Shown here: positions 1 through 5,347 of the stretch, one piece after another
Layout: every line of letters starts with the position of its first letter
How positions within the stretch are numbered: the stretch's first letter is position 1
Notes under the pieces: generated by a model
The model's input: the letters and a program-made list of their open reading frames with translations, nothing else
Told to the model about the DNA's origin: nothing
The model's database searches: none
Position numbers and translations under genes: made by a program
Origin: Acidimicrobiia bacterium
GTDB lineage: Bacteria; Actinomycetota; Acidimicrobiia; Acidimicrobiales; Ilumatobacteraceae
DNA length: 5,347 nucleotides
Reading direction: 5' to 3'
Assembly (NCBI GenBank): GCA_030425785.1
Contig: JAUHYJ010000300.1
Location: 1-5,347 of the forward strand

Positions 1-80
1 CCTGCCGGGGCAGACGAACCACTCGTGATGCTGGCGTCACTGTATCCGAGACGGATCGGTCCGGTGCGGGACCGCGTGTC

Positions 81-104
81 GGAGCGGCGAACGCGGCCCG
101 CTCC
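81..104. repeat. 7-bp inverted repeat upstream of first gene
   Basis: GGAGCGG at 81-87 and its exact reverse complement CCGCTCC at 98-104 flank a 10-nt loop. The right arm lies where a -35 element would sit relative to the -10-like hexamer at 118-123, so it could be an operator. A second 6-bp inverted repeat, CGGTCC (57-62) and GGACCG (69-74), lies just upstream. Short palindromes arise often by chance in GC-rich DNA, and neither has the T-run of an intrinsic terminator. Confidence 0.25.
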
Positions 105-117
105 CATGGCGTCGCGA

Positions 118-123
118 TAGCGT
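118..123 (+). promoter_or_regulatory. Candidate -10 hexamer, leaderless promoter
   Basis: TAGCGT fits the actinobacterial TANNNT -10 consensus and ends exactly 6 nt before the ATG at 130. That would place the transcription start on the A of the start codon, giving a leaderless mRNA. No Shine-Dalgarno sequence is visible before the ATG, which agrees with this. No convincing -35 is seen. The same geometry recurs at the gene starting at 1415. Confidence 0.5.
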
Positions 124-129
124 GCGTCC

Positions 130-1398
130 ATGCGTGTCCTCGTCGTCGGCTCGGGTGGGGTGGGGTCGGCGTTCGTGTCGATCGCATCCCATCGCGACGC
201 CTTCCAGCACATCACCGTCGCGGACGTCGACCCGGCCCGGTCCGAGGCGGCCGTCGCGTCCGCGGTCGGCGCCGACGGCGGGCGGATCGTCGCCGCCACC
301 GTCGACGCGTCCGACGAGGACGCGGTCGCCCGGCTCGCGGCCGAGTGCCGCGCCGACGTGATCCTGAACGCATGCGACCCACGGTTCAACCCGCCGATCT
401 TCCAGGGCGCGTTCGCGGCCGGCTGCCACTACGTCGACATGGCGATGCACATGTCCGAGCCGCACCCGACCCGGCCGTACGAGAAGACCGGGCGCCGTCT
501 CGGCGACGCCCAGTTCGCCCAGCACCCCGTCTGGAAGAACCGGAACCTGATGGCACTCGTCGGGATGGGCGTCGAACCCGGGTTCTCCGACGTCGCGGCC
601 CGATACGCCGCCGACCATCTGTTCTCGCGCATCGACGAGATCGGGGTCCGTGACGGCGCCGACCTCGTCGTCGACGGGTACGACTTCGCCCCCACGTTCT
701 CGATCTGGACGACCATCGAGGAGTGCCTCAACCCGCCCGTGATCTACGAGCGCGACCGCGGCTGGTTCACGACCGAACCCTTCAGCGAGCCGGAGATCTT
801 CACGTTCCCCGAGGGCATCGGGCCGCTCCAGTGCGTCAACGTCGAGCACGAGGAGGTCATCCTCATCCCCCGGTGGATCGACGTCGAGCGGGTGACGTTC
901 AAGTACGGGCTCGGCGACGAGTTCATCAACGTGCTCAAGACCCTCCAGAAGCTCGAGCTGGTCTCCACCGAGCCGGTCGAGGTCCGCGGTGTCAAGGTGT
1001 CGCCCCGTGACGTCGTCGCCGCCGCCCTGCCCGATCCGGCCGAACTCGGCGACAAGATGGTCGGGCGCACCTGTGCCGGCACGTGGGTGAAGGGCCTCGA
1101 CAAGGACGGCCGGCCCCGCGAGATCTACGTGTACCACATCGTCGACAACGCCTGGTCGATGAAGGAGTTCGGGCACCAGGCCGTCGTCTGGCAGACCGCC
1201 GTGATGCCCGCCGTCGCGATCGAGCTCATGGCGACCGGGGACTGGTCGGCCCGCGGGGTCGTCGGGCCCGAGGCGCTGCCGCCCGACCCCTTCCTCGATC
1301 TGCTCGACCAGCACGGCATGGAGTGGGAATGGGCCGAGTACCGCGATCGTGCGCCCGTCCCCGACGCCGAATCCGCCTCGGCGCCGGCGAGCGCCTGA
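130..1398 (+). CDS. Saccharopine dehydrogenase-family NAD(P)-dependent oxidoreductase
   Basis: A 422-residue cytosolic oxidoreductase of the saccharopine dehydrogenase / lysine 6-dehydrogenase / carboxynorspermidine dehydrogenase superfamily. The N-terminus is a Rossmann fold with the dinucleotide motif GSGGVG at residues 7-12. Asp32 in ADVD, at the end of the second strand, suggests NAD(H) rather than NADP(H), by inference. NACDPRFN (80-87), GCHYVDMAMH (98-107) and GVEPGFSDV (147-155) match the family's conserved core. The C-terminal domain ends with the typical WQTAVMPAVA (354-363) and a PDPFLDLL segment (385-392), followed by a low-complexity Ala/Pro/Ser tail. The start is well fixed: an in-frame TAG lies at 118-120 and ATG 130 is the only start between it and the Rossmann motif. 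The substrate is not known. Members make or oxidise a secondary amine from an amino acid or polyamine, but no lysine or polyamine pathway genes lie nearby to choose among them. The next gene starts 16 nt downstream. Confidence 0.88.
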   Translation: MRVLVVGSGGVGSAFVSIASHRDAFQHITVADVDPARSEAAVASAVGADGGRIVAATVDASDEDAVARLAAECRADVILNACDPRFNPPIFQGAFAAGCHYVDMAMHMSEPHPTRPYEKTGRRLGDAQFAQHPVWKNRNLMALVGMGVEPGFSDVAARYAADHLFSRIDEIGVRDGADLVVDGYDFAPTFSIWTTIEECLNPPVIYERDRGWFTTEPFSEPEIFTFPEGIGPLQCVNVEHEEVILIPRWIDVERVTFKYGLGDEFINVLKTLQKLELVSTEPVEVRGVKVSPRDVVAAALPDPAELGDKMVGRTCAGTWVKGLDKDGRPREIYVYHIVDNAWSMKEFGHQAVVWQTAVMPAVAIELMATGDWSARGVVGPEALPPDPFLDLLDQHGMEWEWAEYRDRAPVPDAESASAPASA

Positions 1399-1402
1399 CG
1401 CC

Positions 1403-1408
1403 TACCCT
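1403..1408 (+). promoter_or_regulatory. Candidate -10 hexamer, leaderless promoter
   Basis: TACCCT (TANNNT) sits inside the 16-nt gap after the previous stop and ends exactly 6 nt before the GTG at 1415, so the predicted transcript begins on the start codon. No ribosome binding site is seen in the gap. The hydrolase may therefore have its own promoter in addition to any read-through from the dehydrogenase gene. Confidence 0.5.
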
Positions 1409-1414
1409 GGCGGC

Positions 1415-2284
1415 GTGACGATCGAACCCACCTCCTCCGGCCGCGCCCGCAACGGCGACTGCGAGCTGCACTACGAGACGTTCGGCGACGCCGCCGACCC
1501 GGCCCTGCTGCTCGTCAACGGGCTCGGTTCGCAGTGCATCAATTACGACCCGTCCTGGATCGCGCTGTTCGTCGACGAGGGGTTCCACGTCGTCCGGTTC
1601 GACAATCGCGACGTCGGCCTGTCGACGCACTTCACCGATGCCCCGACGAACGAACACGGTGCTGCGTACACGCTGCGCGACATGGCCGCCGACGCCGTCG
1701 CCGTGCTCGACGCCGTCGACGCCGAGCGGGCCCACGTGATGGGCTTGTCGATGGGCGGCATGATCGTGCAGCAGCTCGCGATCCACCACCGCGACCGGCT
1801 GCTCACGATGACGTCGGTGATGTCACGGACGGGTGAGCCCGAGTACGGCCAGTCGACACCCGAGGCGTACGCCCAGCTGACGGCGCCACCGGCGGTGGGG
1901 CGTGACGGCGCGATCGAGCGATCGGTCGCCGGTGCCAGGGTCTGGGGCAGCCCGGGGCTCGTCGACGAGGACCGGGTCGCGGCGATGGCCGGTGCCGCCT
2001 ACGACCGGGCGAACGACCCGGCGGGCGTCGGGCGACAGTTCTTCGCCGTCGGCGCGTCGGGGTCGTGGGCCGACGACCTGCCCGGCGTCACCACGCCCAC
2101 ACTCGTGATGCACGGGACCGCCGACACGCTGATCGACATCAGCGGCGGCCGACGCACCGCTGAACTCATCCCCGGCGCCCGGTTCGTGGCGATCGACGGG
2201 ATGGGCCACGACTACCCGCCCGAGATGTGGCGGCGCTGGGTCGACGAGGTGGTCGGCTTCATCCGATCGAGCGGAGCCAGCTGA
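1415..2284 (+). CDS. Alpha/beta hydrolase, RdmC/esterase-like, intact triad
   Basis: A 289-residue cytosolic alpha/beta-fold hydrolase, of normal length for the family. After a short N-terminal strand it has LLLVNGLGSQ (31-40, oxyanion-hole region) and RFDNRDVGLS (61-70), typical of the esterase group that includes aclacinomycin methylesterase RdmC and tropinesterase. The nucleophile elbow is GLSMG with Ser112. The acid is Asp237 in HGTADTL, and the base is His265 in GMGHDYP, so the triad is complete. A cap region lies at about residues 140-215. The substrate cannot be told from sequence; an ester or lactone is most likely. I chose GTG 1415 over the upstream ATG 1349 because the extra 22 residues are a Pro/Arg-rich shadow of the previous gene, and because a TANNNT hexamer lies 6 nt before the GTG. 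The 3' end overlaps the end of the convergent hydrolase gene by 26 bp (2259-2284). Confidence 0.88.
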   Translation: MTIEPTSSGRARNGDCELHYETFGDAADPALLLVNGLGSQCINYDPSWIALFVDEGFHVVRFDNRDVGLSTHFTDAPTNEHGAAYTLRDMAADAVAVLDAVDAERAHVMGLSMGGMIVQQLAIHHRDRLLTMTSVMSRTGEPEYGQSTPEAYAQLTAPPAVGRDGAIERSVAGARVWGSPGLVDEDRVAAMAGAAYDRANDPAGVGRQFFAVGASGSWADDLPGVTTPTLVMHGTADTLIDISGGRRTAELIPGARFVAIDGMGHDYPPEMWRRWVDEVVGFIRSSGAS

Positions 2285-3092
2285 CGACGCGCCCCGTCCA
2301 CGCCGCGAGCCCGTCGGGAGTCGTCGCCACCGCGAGCTCGGCGTGCGGCATCAGCTCCTGGAGACGTGCGGCGGTCGTCATCGGGTGGCCGGGGTCGCCC
2401 GTCCACGCGAGGATCAGGGTCGGCGCTTCCAGACGGGCGATGTCCCGCTCGGACGGCAGATCGGCCGTGGCGGCTCCCCTGAACACGCGAGCGAGCCGCT
2501 CCGCGTCACTGGTGCGCAGCAGCTCGACGAAGCGTTCGCGCCAGCGTGGATCGTCGACGAACGGGTCCGGCGGCGGCACCTCGGCGTTGCCGGCGATCAG
2601 GAGGTCGTGCTCGCCGGCGAGGACGAGGTCGGCGATCGTTCGGTAGCGGTCGACCTGGGCCGCTCGGGTGGCCCAGCCGGTCGGCGGGATCGTCAGCAGC
2701 AGGCCGGCGACCCGTTCGGGTGCGACGACAGCTGCGTGCAAGGCGGTCGCCGCGCCCATCGATGCGCCGCCGGCGACGTAGCGGTCGATCCCGAGCGCGT
2801 CGGCGAGTTCGAGCTGGTCGAGTGCCAGCTCGCTCCACGCGTACGTCTCGGGCGCGGCCGACGAGTCCGAGTCACCGTGGCCACGGGCGTCGTACCGCAC
2901 GACCGGCCGGACGCGGCGAACGGCCGCCCAGTCGAACAGCCCCAGATCGTCCTCGGACGCCATCGAGCTCGTGAGACCGTGCCCCCACACGAGCGGCACG
3001 GGAGCGCCCGACCCGGCCGGGTCGTCGGCGCGCTGGTCGACGAAGTCGACGGCGAGGTCGACGCCGCGGACGACGACGGCGTCGATCGTCAC
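2259..3092 (-). CDS. Alpha/beta hydrolase lacking the usual C-terminal histidine
   Basis: A 277-residue alpha/beta-fold protein, last gene of a three-gene minus-strand operon. It shows VWGHGLTSS (35-43, oxyanion HG), VRYDARGHGDS (65-75), the nucleophile elbow GASMG with Ser111, and the acid-turn region LAWTGDPGHP (228-237) with Asp233. The expected GH motif after the last strand is missing: the segment reads VATTPDGLAAW (255-265). The only late histidines are His236, three residues after the Asp, and His250 before the last strand. I recall related actinobacterial hydrolases with an AW-x-GDPGHP motif, so this may be a subfamily trait rather than decay; no frameshift or stop is visible. The GTG start at 3092 overlaps the upstream gene's TGA as GTGA, implying translational coupling, and places the first beta strand at the N-terminus. 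Function and substrate are unknown. It is not a close copy of the convergent hydrolase at 1415-2284. Confidence 0.85.
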   Translation of the reverse strand: MTIDAVVVRGVDLAVDFVDQRADDPAGSGAPVPLVWGHGLTSSMASEDDLGLFDWAAVRRVRPVVRYDARGHGDSDSSAAPETYAWSELALDQLELADALGIDRYVAGGASMGAATALHAAVVAPERVAGLLLTIPPTGWATRAAQVDRYRTIADLVLAGEHDLLIAGNAEVPPPDPFVDDPRWRERFVELLRTSDAERLARVFRGAATADLPSERDIARLEAPTLILAWTGDPGHPMTTAARLQELMPHAELAVATTPDGLAAWTGRVVSWLRSIG

Positions 3093-3472
3093 TCGGGTCT
3101 GCCGATCTGGCAGGCCGGCGTGCTGCCAGGCAGTTTGTCGCGGTAGCGGGCGACCAGGTGGTAGGCCCATCCTGCGGCGTGGGAGATCCCGGGCACGGCC
3201 AGGACGCGCCCGAATGCGCCCCACGGCCCGCCACGGTGGCGCAGGGCGGCGATGATCGCCCACTGGGCCTCGTGGGCGATGCCGGCCCCGTCGACCCACT
3301 GCACGGCCCGCTCACACTGCTCACGGGTGAGCCCGAGCGCCTCGAGGTCGAGGTGTTGCCACGGCTCGACGTGGTCGAGCCGCAACCAGCGTTCACCGCG
3401 ATCGGCCCAGGTCGTGCAGAAGCCGCAGTCGCCGTCGAACACGAGCAGGGGCAGGCCGGGTTCCCGACTCAT
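3089..3472 (-). CDS. DCC-family (DUF393) thiol-disulfide oxidoreductase-like protein
   Basis: A 127-residue protein of the DCC / DUF393 family. The hallmark is near the N-terminus: VFDGDCGFC at residues 11-19, with Cys16 and Cys19 forming a thioredoxin-like CxxC after the conserved Asp-Gly-Asp. The C-terminal signature LPGSTPACQ (114-122) contains Cys121; Cys53 is the only other cysteine. Length matches the family. The family is annotated as predicted thiol-disulfide oxidoreductases, but substrates are largely unknown and no redox partner is visible here. I see no signal peptide, so it is probably cytosolic or membrane-associated. The start ATG (3472-3470) overlaps the stop of the DUF4262 gene as ATGA, and its own stop overlaps the following hydrolase as GTGA. 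This makes it the middle gene of a tightly coupled operon. Confidence 0.87.
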   Translation of the reverse strand: MSREPGLPLLVFDGDCGFCTTWADRGERWLRLDHVEPWQHLDLEALGLTREQCERAVQWVDGAGIAHEAQWAIIAALRHRGGPWGAFGRVLAVPGISHAAGWAYHLVARYRDKLPGSTPACQIGRPE

Positions 3473-3954
3473 CCGTCGAAGGTCCCGAGCACCGGCTGGG
3501 CGAATCGCAACCGCTGGTCGAAGCCGGCCTCGTACGGCATGAAGCCGTTGCGGTCGGGGTAGATCAGCTGGAGCAGGTCGAACGGTTCGCCCCGGTACCA
3601 CGCACGGGCGGTCTCGAAGAACGCTCCGTACGTCTCGGTGTCGACCGGCGCGAACGCGCACCGCAGCTCGTTGTCGAGCAGCCCGACGACTTCGACGCCG
3701 AACGGGATCTGCGTGCCGCCGCGCACGGCGTCGACGACCAGCCCGGCGAGGCCGCGAGCGGCGACCGGCGTGAGCCCGAACACGGCGAGTTCGGGGAAGC
3801 CGAGCAAGGCGGGGAGCCCGATGGTGTAGGCGTACGCCGGCGACGGCGGGTCGGTGTCGGTCTGCGGTGACACCGGCTCGAGCGCCCAGCCGTCGGTCTC
3901 GATCATCCACTCGATCTTCTCGGCGTGGGGGATGTGGAAGTCCGGCATCTCCAT
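3469..3954 (-). CDS. DUF4262 domain-containing protein
   Basis: A 161-residue protein matching the DUF4262 family along its whole length. Recognisable pieces are AYAYTIGLPALLGFPELAVFGL (starting at residue 40), a central strand region GVEVVGLLD (86-94), RAWYRGEPFDLLQLIYPD (117-134) and the terminal QPVLG (153-157). Many members are small stand-alone actinobacterial proteins of unknown function; I do not assign one. It is the first gene of the minus-strand operon, and its TGA overlaps the start of the DCC gene. I place the start at ATG 3954 (MEMPDFHIPH). An in-frame GTG directly before it (3957-3955) and an ATG two codons later are alternatives. A -10-like hexamer at 3968-3963 lies 8 nt upstream, so the mRNA is leaderless or nearly so. 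The frame stays open far upstream, but only as a shadow of the SURF1 gene. Confidence 0.85.
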   Translation of the reverse strand: MEMPDFHIPHAEKIEWMIETDGWALEPVSPQTDTDPPSPAYAYTIGLPALLGFPELAVFGLTPVAARGLAGLVVDAVRGGTQIPFGVEVVGLLDNELRCAFAPVDTETYGAFFETARAWYRGEPFDLLQLIYPDRNGFMPYEAGFDQRLRFAQPVLGTFDG

Positions 3955-3962
3955 CACCGTCG

Positions 3963-3968
3963 AACCTA
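3963..3968 (-). promoter_or_regulatory. Candidate -10 hexamer for the DUF4262 operon
   Basis: Read on the minus strand this is TAGGTT, fitting TANNNT, and it ends 8 nt before the ATG at 3954. A start site at the usual distance would fall on or next to the GTG/ATG pair that begins the gene. No Shine-Dalgarno is seen. It lies in the 78-nt divergent spacer shared with SURF1. Confidence 0.4.
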
Positions 3969-3977
3969 CCCCGACGC

Positions 3978-4013
3978 GGCACCCGGCGTGCCCGGCAGAA
4001 GGGCACCTGGCGT
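3978..4013. repeat. Direct and inverted repeats in divergent spacer
   Basis: A 12-mer, GGCACCCGGCGT (3978-3989), recurs as GGCACCTGGCGT (4002-4013), matching at 11 of 12 positions with a 24-bp period. Nested between and overlapping them is a perfect 6-bp inverted repeat, GTGCCC (3988-3993) and GGGCAC (4001-4006), with a 7-nt spacer. The set lies between the two divergent -10 candidates, where an operator would be expected. No regulator is identified, and chance similarity in GC-rich DNA is possible. Confidence 0.35.
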
Positions 4014-4016
4014 CGG

Positions 4017-4022
4017 TAGCGT
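4017..4022 (+). promoter_or_regulatory. Candidate -10 hexamer for SURF1
   Basis: TAGCGT, the same hexamer as at 118-123, ends 10 nt before the ATG at 4033. This would give a transcript with only a few untranslated bases. It begins 3 nt after the right copy of the 12-bp direct repeat. No Shine-Dalgarno and no clear -35 are seen. Confidence 0.38.
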
Positions 4023-4032
4023 CGGACACGCG

Positions 4033-4812
4033 ATGTACCGGTTCCTGCTGCGCCCCACCTGGATCGGCTTCCATCTGCTCGTCGTGGCGGCGATCGTCGC
4101 GATGATCAACCTCGGCCTGTGGCAGCTGCGCCGGCTCGACGAACGCCGGGCGTTCAACGCCGTGATCGAGGCCCGCTACGACGCGCCGCCGGTGCCCTTC
4201 GACGACTTGTTGGACGACCCGCTCGACGAGTCGATCGAATGGCGGCCGACGACGCTGTCGGGCACCTACCTCGCCGACGAGCAGCTGCTGGTCGTCAATC
4301 GTTCGCAGAACGGCCGGGCGGGGTCGAACGTCGCCGTGCCGATGCGACTCGACGACGGGCGGATCGTGATCGTGAATCGCGGCTTCGTCCCCCTCGTCGC
4401 CGAGGATCGCATCCCACCGGTCGCCGACGGAGAGGTCGAGGTCCTCGGCCGGGTCCGGCTCGGCGAGGAGCGCCGACGCGGCCAGCTCAGCGACCCGACG
4501 GACGGCGAACTGACCGAGGTCCAGCGGATCGACATCGAACGGCTGTCGCCGCAGCTGCCGGGCGAGGTCGTGCCGGTCTACATCGAGCTGATCGAGTCGA
4601 ACCCGCCCGAGCAGCCCGGCCTGCCCGAGCCGGTCATCGCGCCCGATCTGAGCGAGGGCAACCACCTGTCGTACGCCGTGCAGTGGTTCATCTTCTCGAT
4701 CGCCGTGGCGGCCGGGTGGGTCCTCGCCGTGCGACGGTCGGCGGCGAACCGACGGCGAGCCGCCGACACCGATCGGGAGTCGAACCCCGATCGCGAACCG
4801 GTTGCGGGCTAG
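4033..4812 (+). CDS. surf1: SURF1 family cytochrome oxidase biogenesis protein
   Basis: A 259-residue membrane protein of the SURF1/Shy1 family, which helps insert heme a into subunit I during assembly of aa3-type cytochrome c oxidase. The layout is standard: a first membrane helix at about residues 12-28 running into LGLWQLRRLDERR (27-39), a large extracytoplasmic domain with WRPTTLSGTYL (70-80) and VNRGFVP (114-120), and a second helix at about 216-233 preceded by the family signature HLSYAVQWF (211-219). A charged Arg/Asp-rich cytoplasmic tail follows (235-259). ATG 4033 gives the expected N-terminus MYRFLLRPTW; the longer in-frame ATG at 3925 would read through the divergent gene's start and is rejected. 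No oxidase subunit or heme A synthase gene is visible in the window. The TAG stop is shared in the palindrome CTAG with the stop of the convergent metallo-hydrolase. Confidence 0.93.
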   Translation: MYRFLLRPTWIGFHLLVVAAIVAMINLGLWQLRRLDERRAFNAVIEARYDAPPVPFDDLLDDPLDESIEWRPTTLSGTYLADEQLLVVNRSQNGRAGSNVAVPMRLDDGRIVIVNRGFVPLVAEDRIPPVADGEVEVLGRVRLGEERRRGQLSDPTDGELTEVQRIDIERLSPQLPGEVVPVYIELIESNPPEQPGLPEPVIAPDLSEGNHLSYAVQWFIFSIAVAAGWVLAVRRSAANRRRAADTDRESNPDREPVAG

Positions 4813-5347
4813 CCGGCCGTCTCGATCGCGGCCATGCGCCGGAACTGCTCGACGACGTCGGGACTGTGGTGGTCGGGGTCGAGCTGGCGATACACCGCCT
4901 CGACGTTGACGGCGATCCGGCCGAACTCGCCGAGCTGCGAGAAGTCCTCGGACGCGCCGATCACCGACGCGATGTCACGGGCGGCATCGAACGCATCGAT
5001 CCCCGCGGCGTGGCGGGCCGTCGCCTCGGCGTCGACGAAGGCGAGGTAGTCGCGCACCGCCGTGACGCCGGCCTTGTCGGTGACGGGGCCGTGCCCGGGC
5101 ACGACGACGTCGACGTCCATGCCGAGCATCAGATCGCACGCCGCGACCCAGTTCGACAGCGGGCCGGCCCACACGATGGGGGTCCCGCCGATGAACAGGA
5201 TGTCGCCGGTGTACACGACGCCCGCATCGCGCACGACCGCGATCGCGTCGCCGGCGGTGTGTGCCGGTCCGACCTCGATCAGCTCGACGACCCGACCACC
5301 GACGTCGAGCTCGATCCGGCCGTCGAAGGTGCGGTCGGGCGGGCGGA
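4809..5347 (-). CDS. MBL-fold metallo-hydrolase, C-terminal part (cut by window edge)
   Basis: The last 178 residues of a metallo-beta-lactamase-fold hydrolase whose N-terminus lies beyond the right edge. The frame is open from the edge to TAG at 4811-4809. Numbering from the first visible codon, the later metal ligands are present: His29 in VGPAHTAGD, bridging Asp48 in YTGDILF, and His85 in VVPGHGPV. The HxHxDH motif must lie outside the window. After the core comes a helical C-terminal region of about 90 residues. The motif around GGTPIVWAGPLSNW (53-66) marks a subgroup I recognise from actinobacteria, with unknown substrate; hydrolysis of a thioester or other ester is a reasonable guess. 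The GTG at 5234 is internal, since His29 lies upstream of it. The gene converges on SURF1 with a 4-bp overlap and leaves no room for a terminator between them. Confidence 0.88.
   Translation of the reverse strand, partial: RPPDRTFDGRIELDVGGRVVELIEVGPAHTAGDAIAVVRDAGVVYTGDILFIGGTPIVWAGPLSNWVAACDLMLGMDVDVVVPGHGPVTDKAGVTAVRDYLAFVDAEATARHAAGIDAFDAARDIASVIGASEDFSQLGEFGRIAVNVEAVYRQLDPDHHSPDVVEQFRRMAAIETAG

Larger units (their letters stand above)
1..129. other. Left-edge spacer before the first full gene
   Basis: This stretch holds no gene I can support. In plus frame 2 the first eight codons (2-25) all end in G or C and run into TGA at 26-28, so they could be the last codons (ending TNHS) of an upstream plus-strand gene; this is too short to prove. 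The rest has weaker codon bias than the flanking gene in every frame. It holds two short GC hairpins (57-74 and 81-104) and a -10-like hexamer at 118-123. The hairpins could end an upstream transcript or lie in a promoter region, but neither has a following T-run. Confidence 0.4.

Noticed and set aside
1..131. Minus-strand ORF starting at 131 or 107 and open to the left edge
   Set aside because: About 30% of its codons end in A or T, unlike the real genes here, and its residues resemble nothing I know. A divergent gene start cannot be excluded, but the support is too weak to list it.
37..1314. 425-codon minus-strand open frame
   Set aside because: It is the antisense shadow of the saccharopine dehydrogenase gene. 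Its translation is Asp/Gly/Arg/Val-rich low-complexity protein with no family motif, whereas the plus strand has clear Rossmann and family motifs.
1349..1414. Upstream ATG extending the first hydrolase by 22 residues
   Set aside because: The added residues are Pro/Arg-rich and overlap the preceding gene by 50 nt. GTG 1415 fits both the family N-terminus and the promoter spacing.
2343..3146. 267-codon plus-strand open frame opposite the second hydrolase
   Set aside because: Its translation is Arg/Gly/Val-rich with no recognisable motif, and it lies antisense to a gene with clear hydrolase motifs.
3093..3299. Longer N-terminus for the minus-strand hydrolase
   Set aside because: The extension is an out-of-frame reading of the DCC gene. 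GTG 3092 overlaps that gene's stop as GTGA and begins at the expected first strand.
3925..4032. Earlier ATG for SURF1
   Set aside because: It would add 36 residues antisense to the start of the DUF4262 gene and destroy the typical short N-terminus before the first membrane helix.
3955..4665. Long upstream extension of the DUF4262 frame
   Set aside because: It is antisense to SURF1, and DUF4262 homology begins at about 3954. High GC content keeps shadow frames open.
1..5347. Defence system, mobile element, CRISPR array, tRNA or riboswitch
   Set aside because: No transposase, integrase, nuclease, repeat-spacer array, cloverleaf or known aptamer pattern was seen. The genes have uniform composition and look like ordinary chromosomal metabolism.

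Overview
The window is a compact, very GC-rich bacterial chromosome segment with strongly G/C-ending codons in every real gene. Leaderless-looking gene starts, the form of the SURF1 protein and the style of the hydrolases point to an actinobacterium. An Acidimicrobiia member such as an Ilumatobacter relative is my best guess, but that is an inference from style, not a database match. I see no mobile element, CRISPR array, rRNA or tRNA.

Layout. Positions 1-129 are mostly non-coding, possibly with a few codons of an upstream gene at the very edge. Two plus-strand genes follow: a saccharopine dehydrogenase-family oxidoreductase (130-1398) and, 16 nt later, a classical alpha/beta hydrolase (1415-2284). 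A three-gene minus-strand operon runs toward them (3954 down to 2259): a DUF4262 protein, a DCC-family (DUF393) thiol-disulfide oxidoreductase-like protein, and a second alpha/beta hydrolase. These are joined by ATGA and GTGA stop/start overlaps. A 78-nt divergent spacer separates this operon from a plus-strand SURF1 gene (4033-4812). SURF1 converges on, and shares the palindrome CTAG as its stop with, a minus-strand metallo-beta-lactamase-fold hydrolase that runs off the right edge.

How the genes fit together. Most are housekeeping or poorly characterised metabolic genes. SURF1 is a cytochrome oxidase assembly factor, yet no oxidase gene is visible beside it. The only unit that must act together by its arrangement is the DUF4262-DCC-hydrolase operon, whose role is unknown. 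I found no clear new defence or mobile system. The points most worth a second look are the recurring TANNNT-N6-start arrangement (leaderless transcripts), the second hydrolase lacking the usual C-terminal catalytic histidine, the repeats in the divergent spacer, and the overlapping convergent gene ends.
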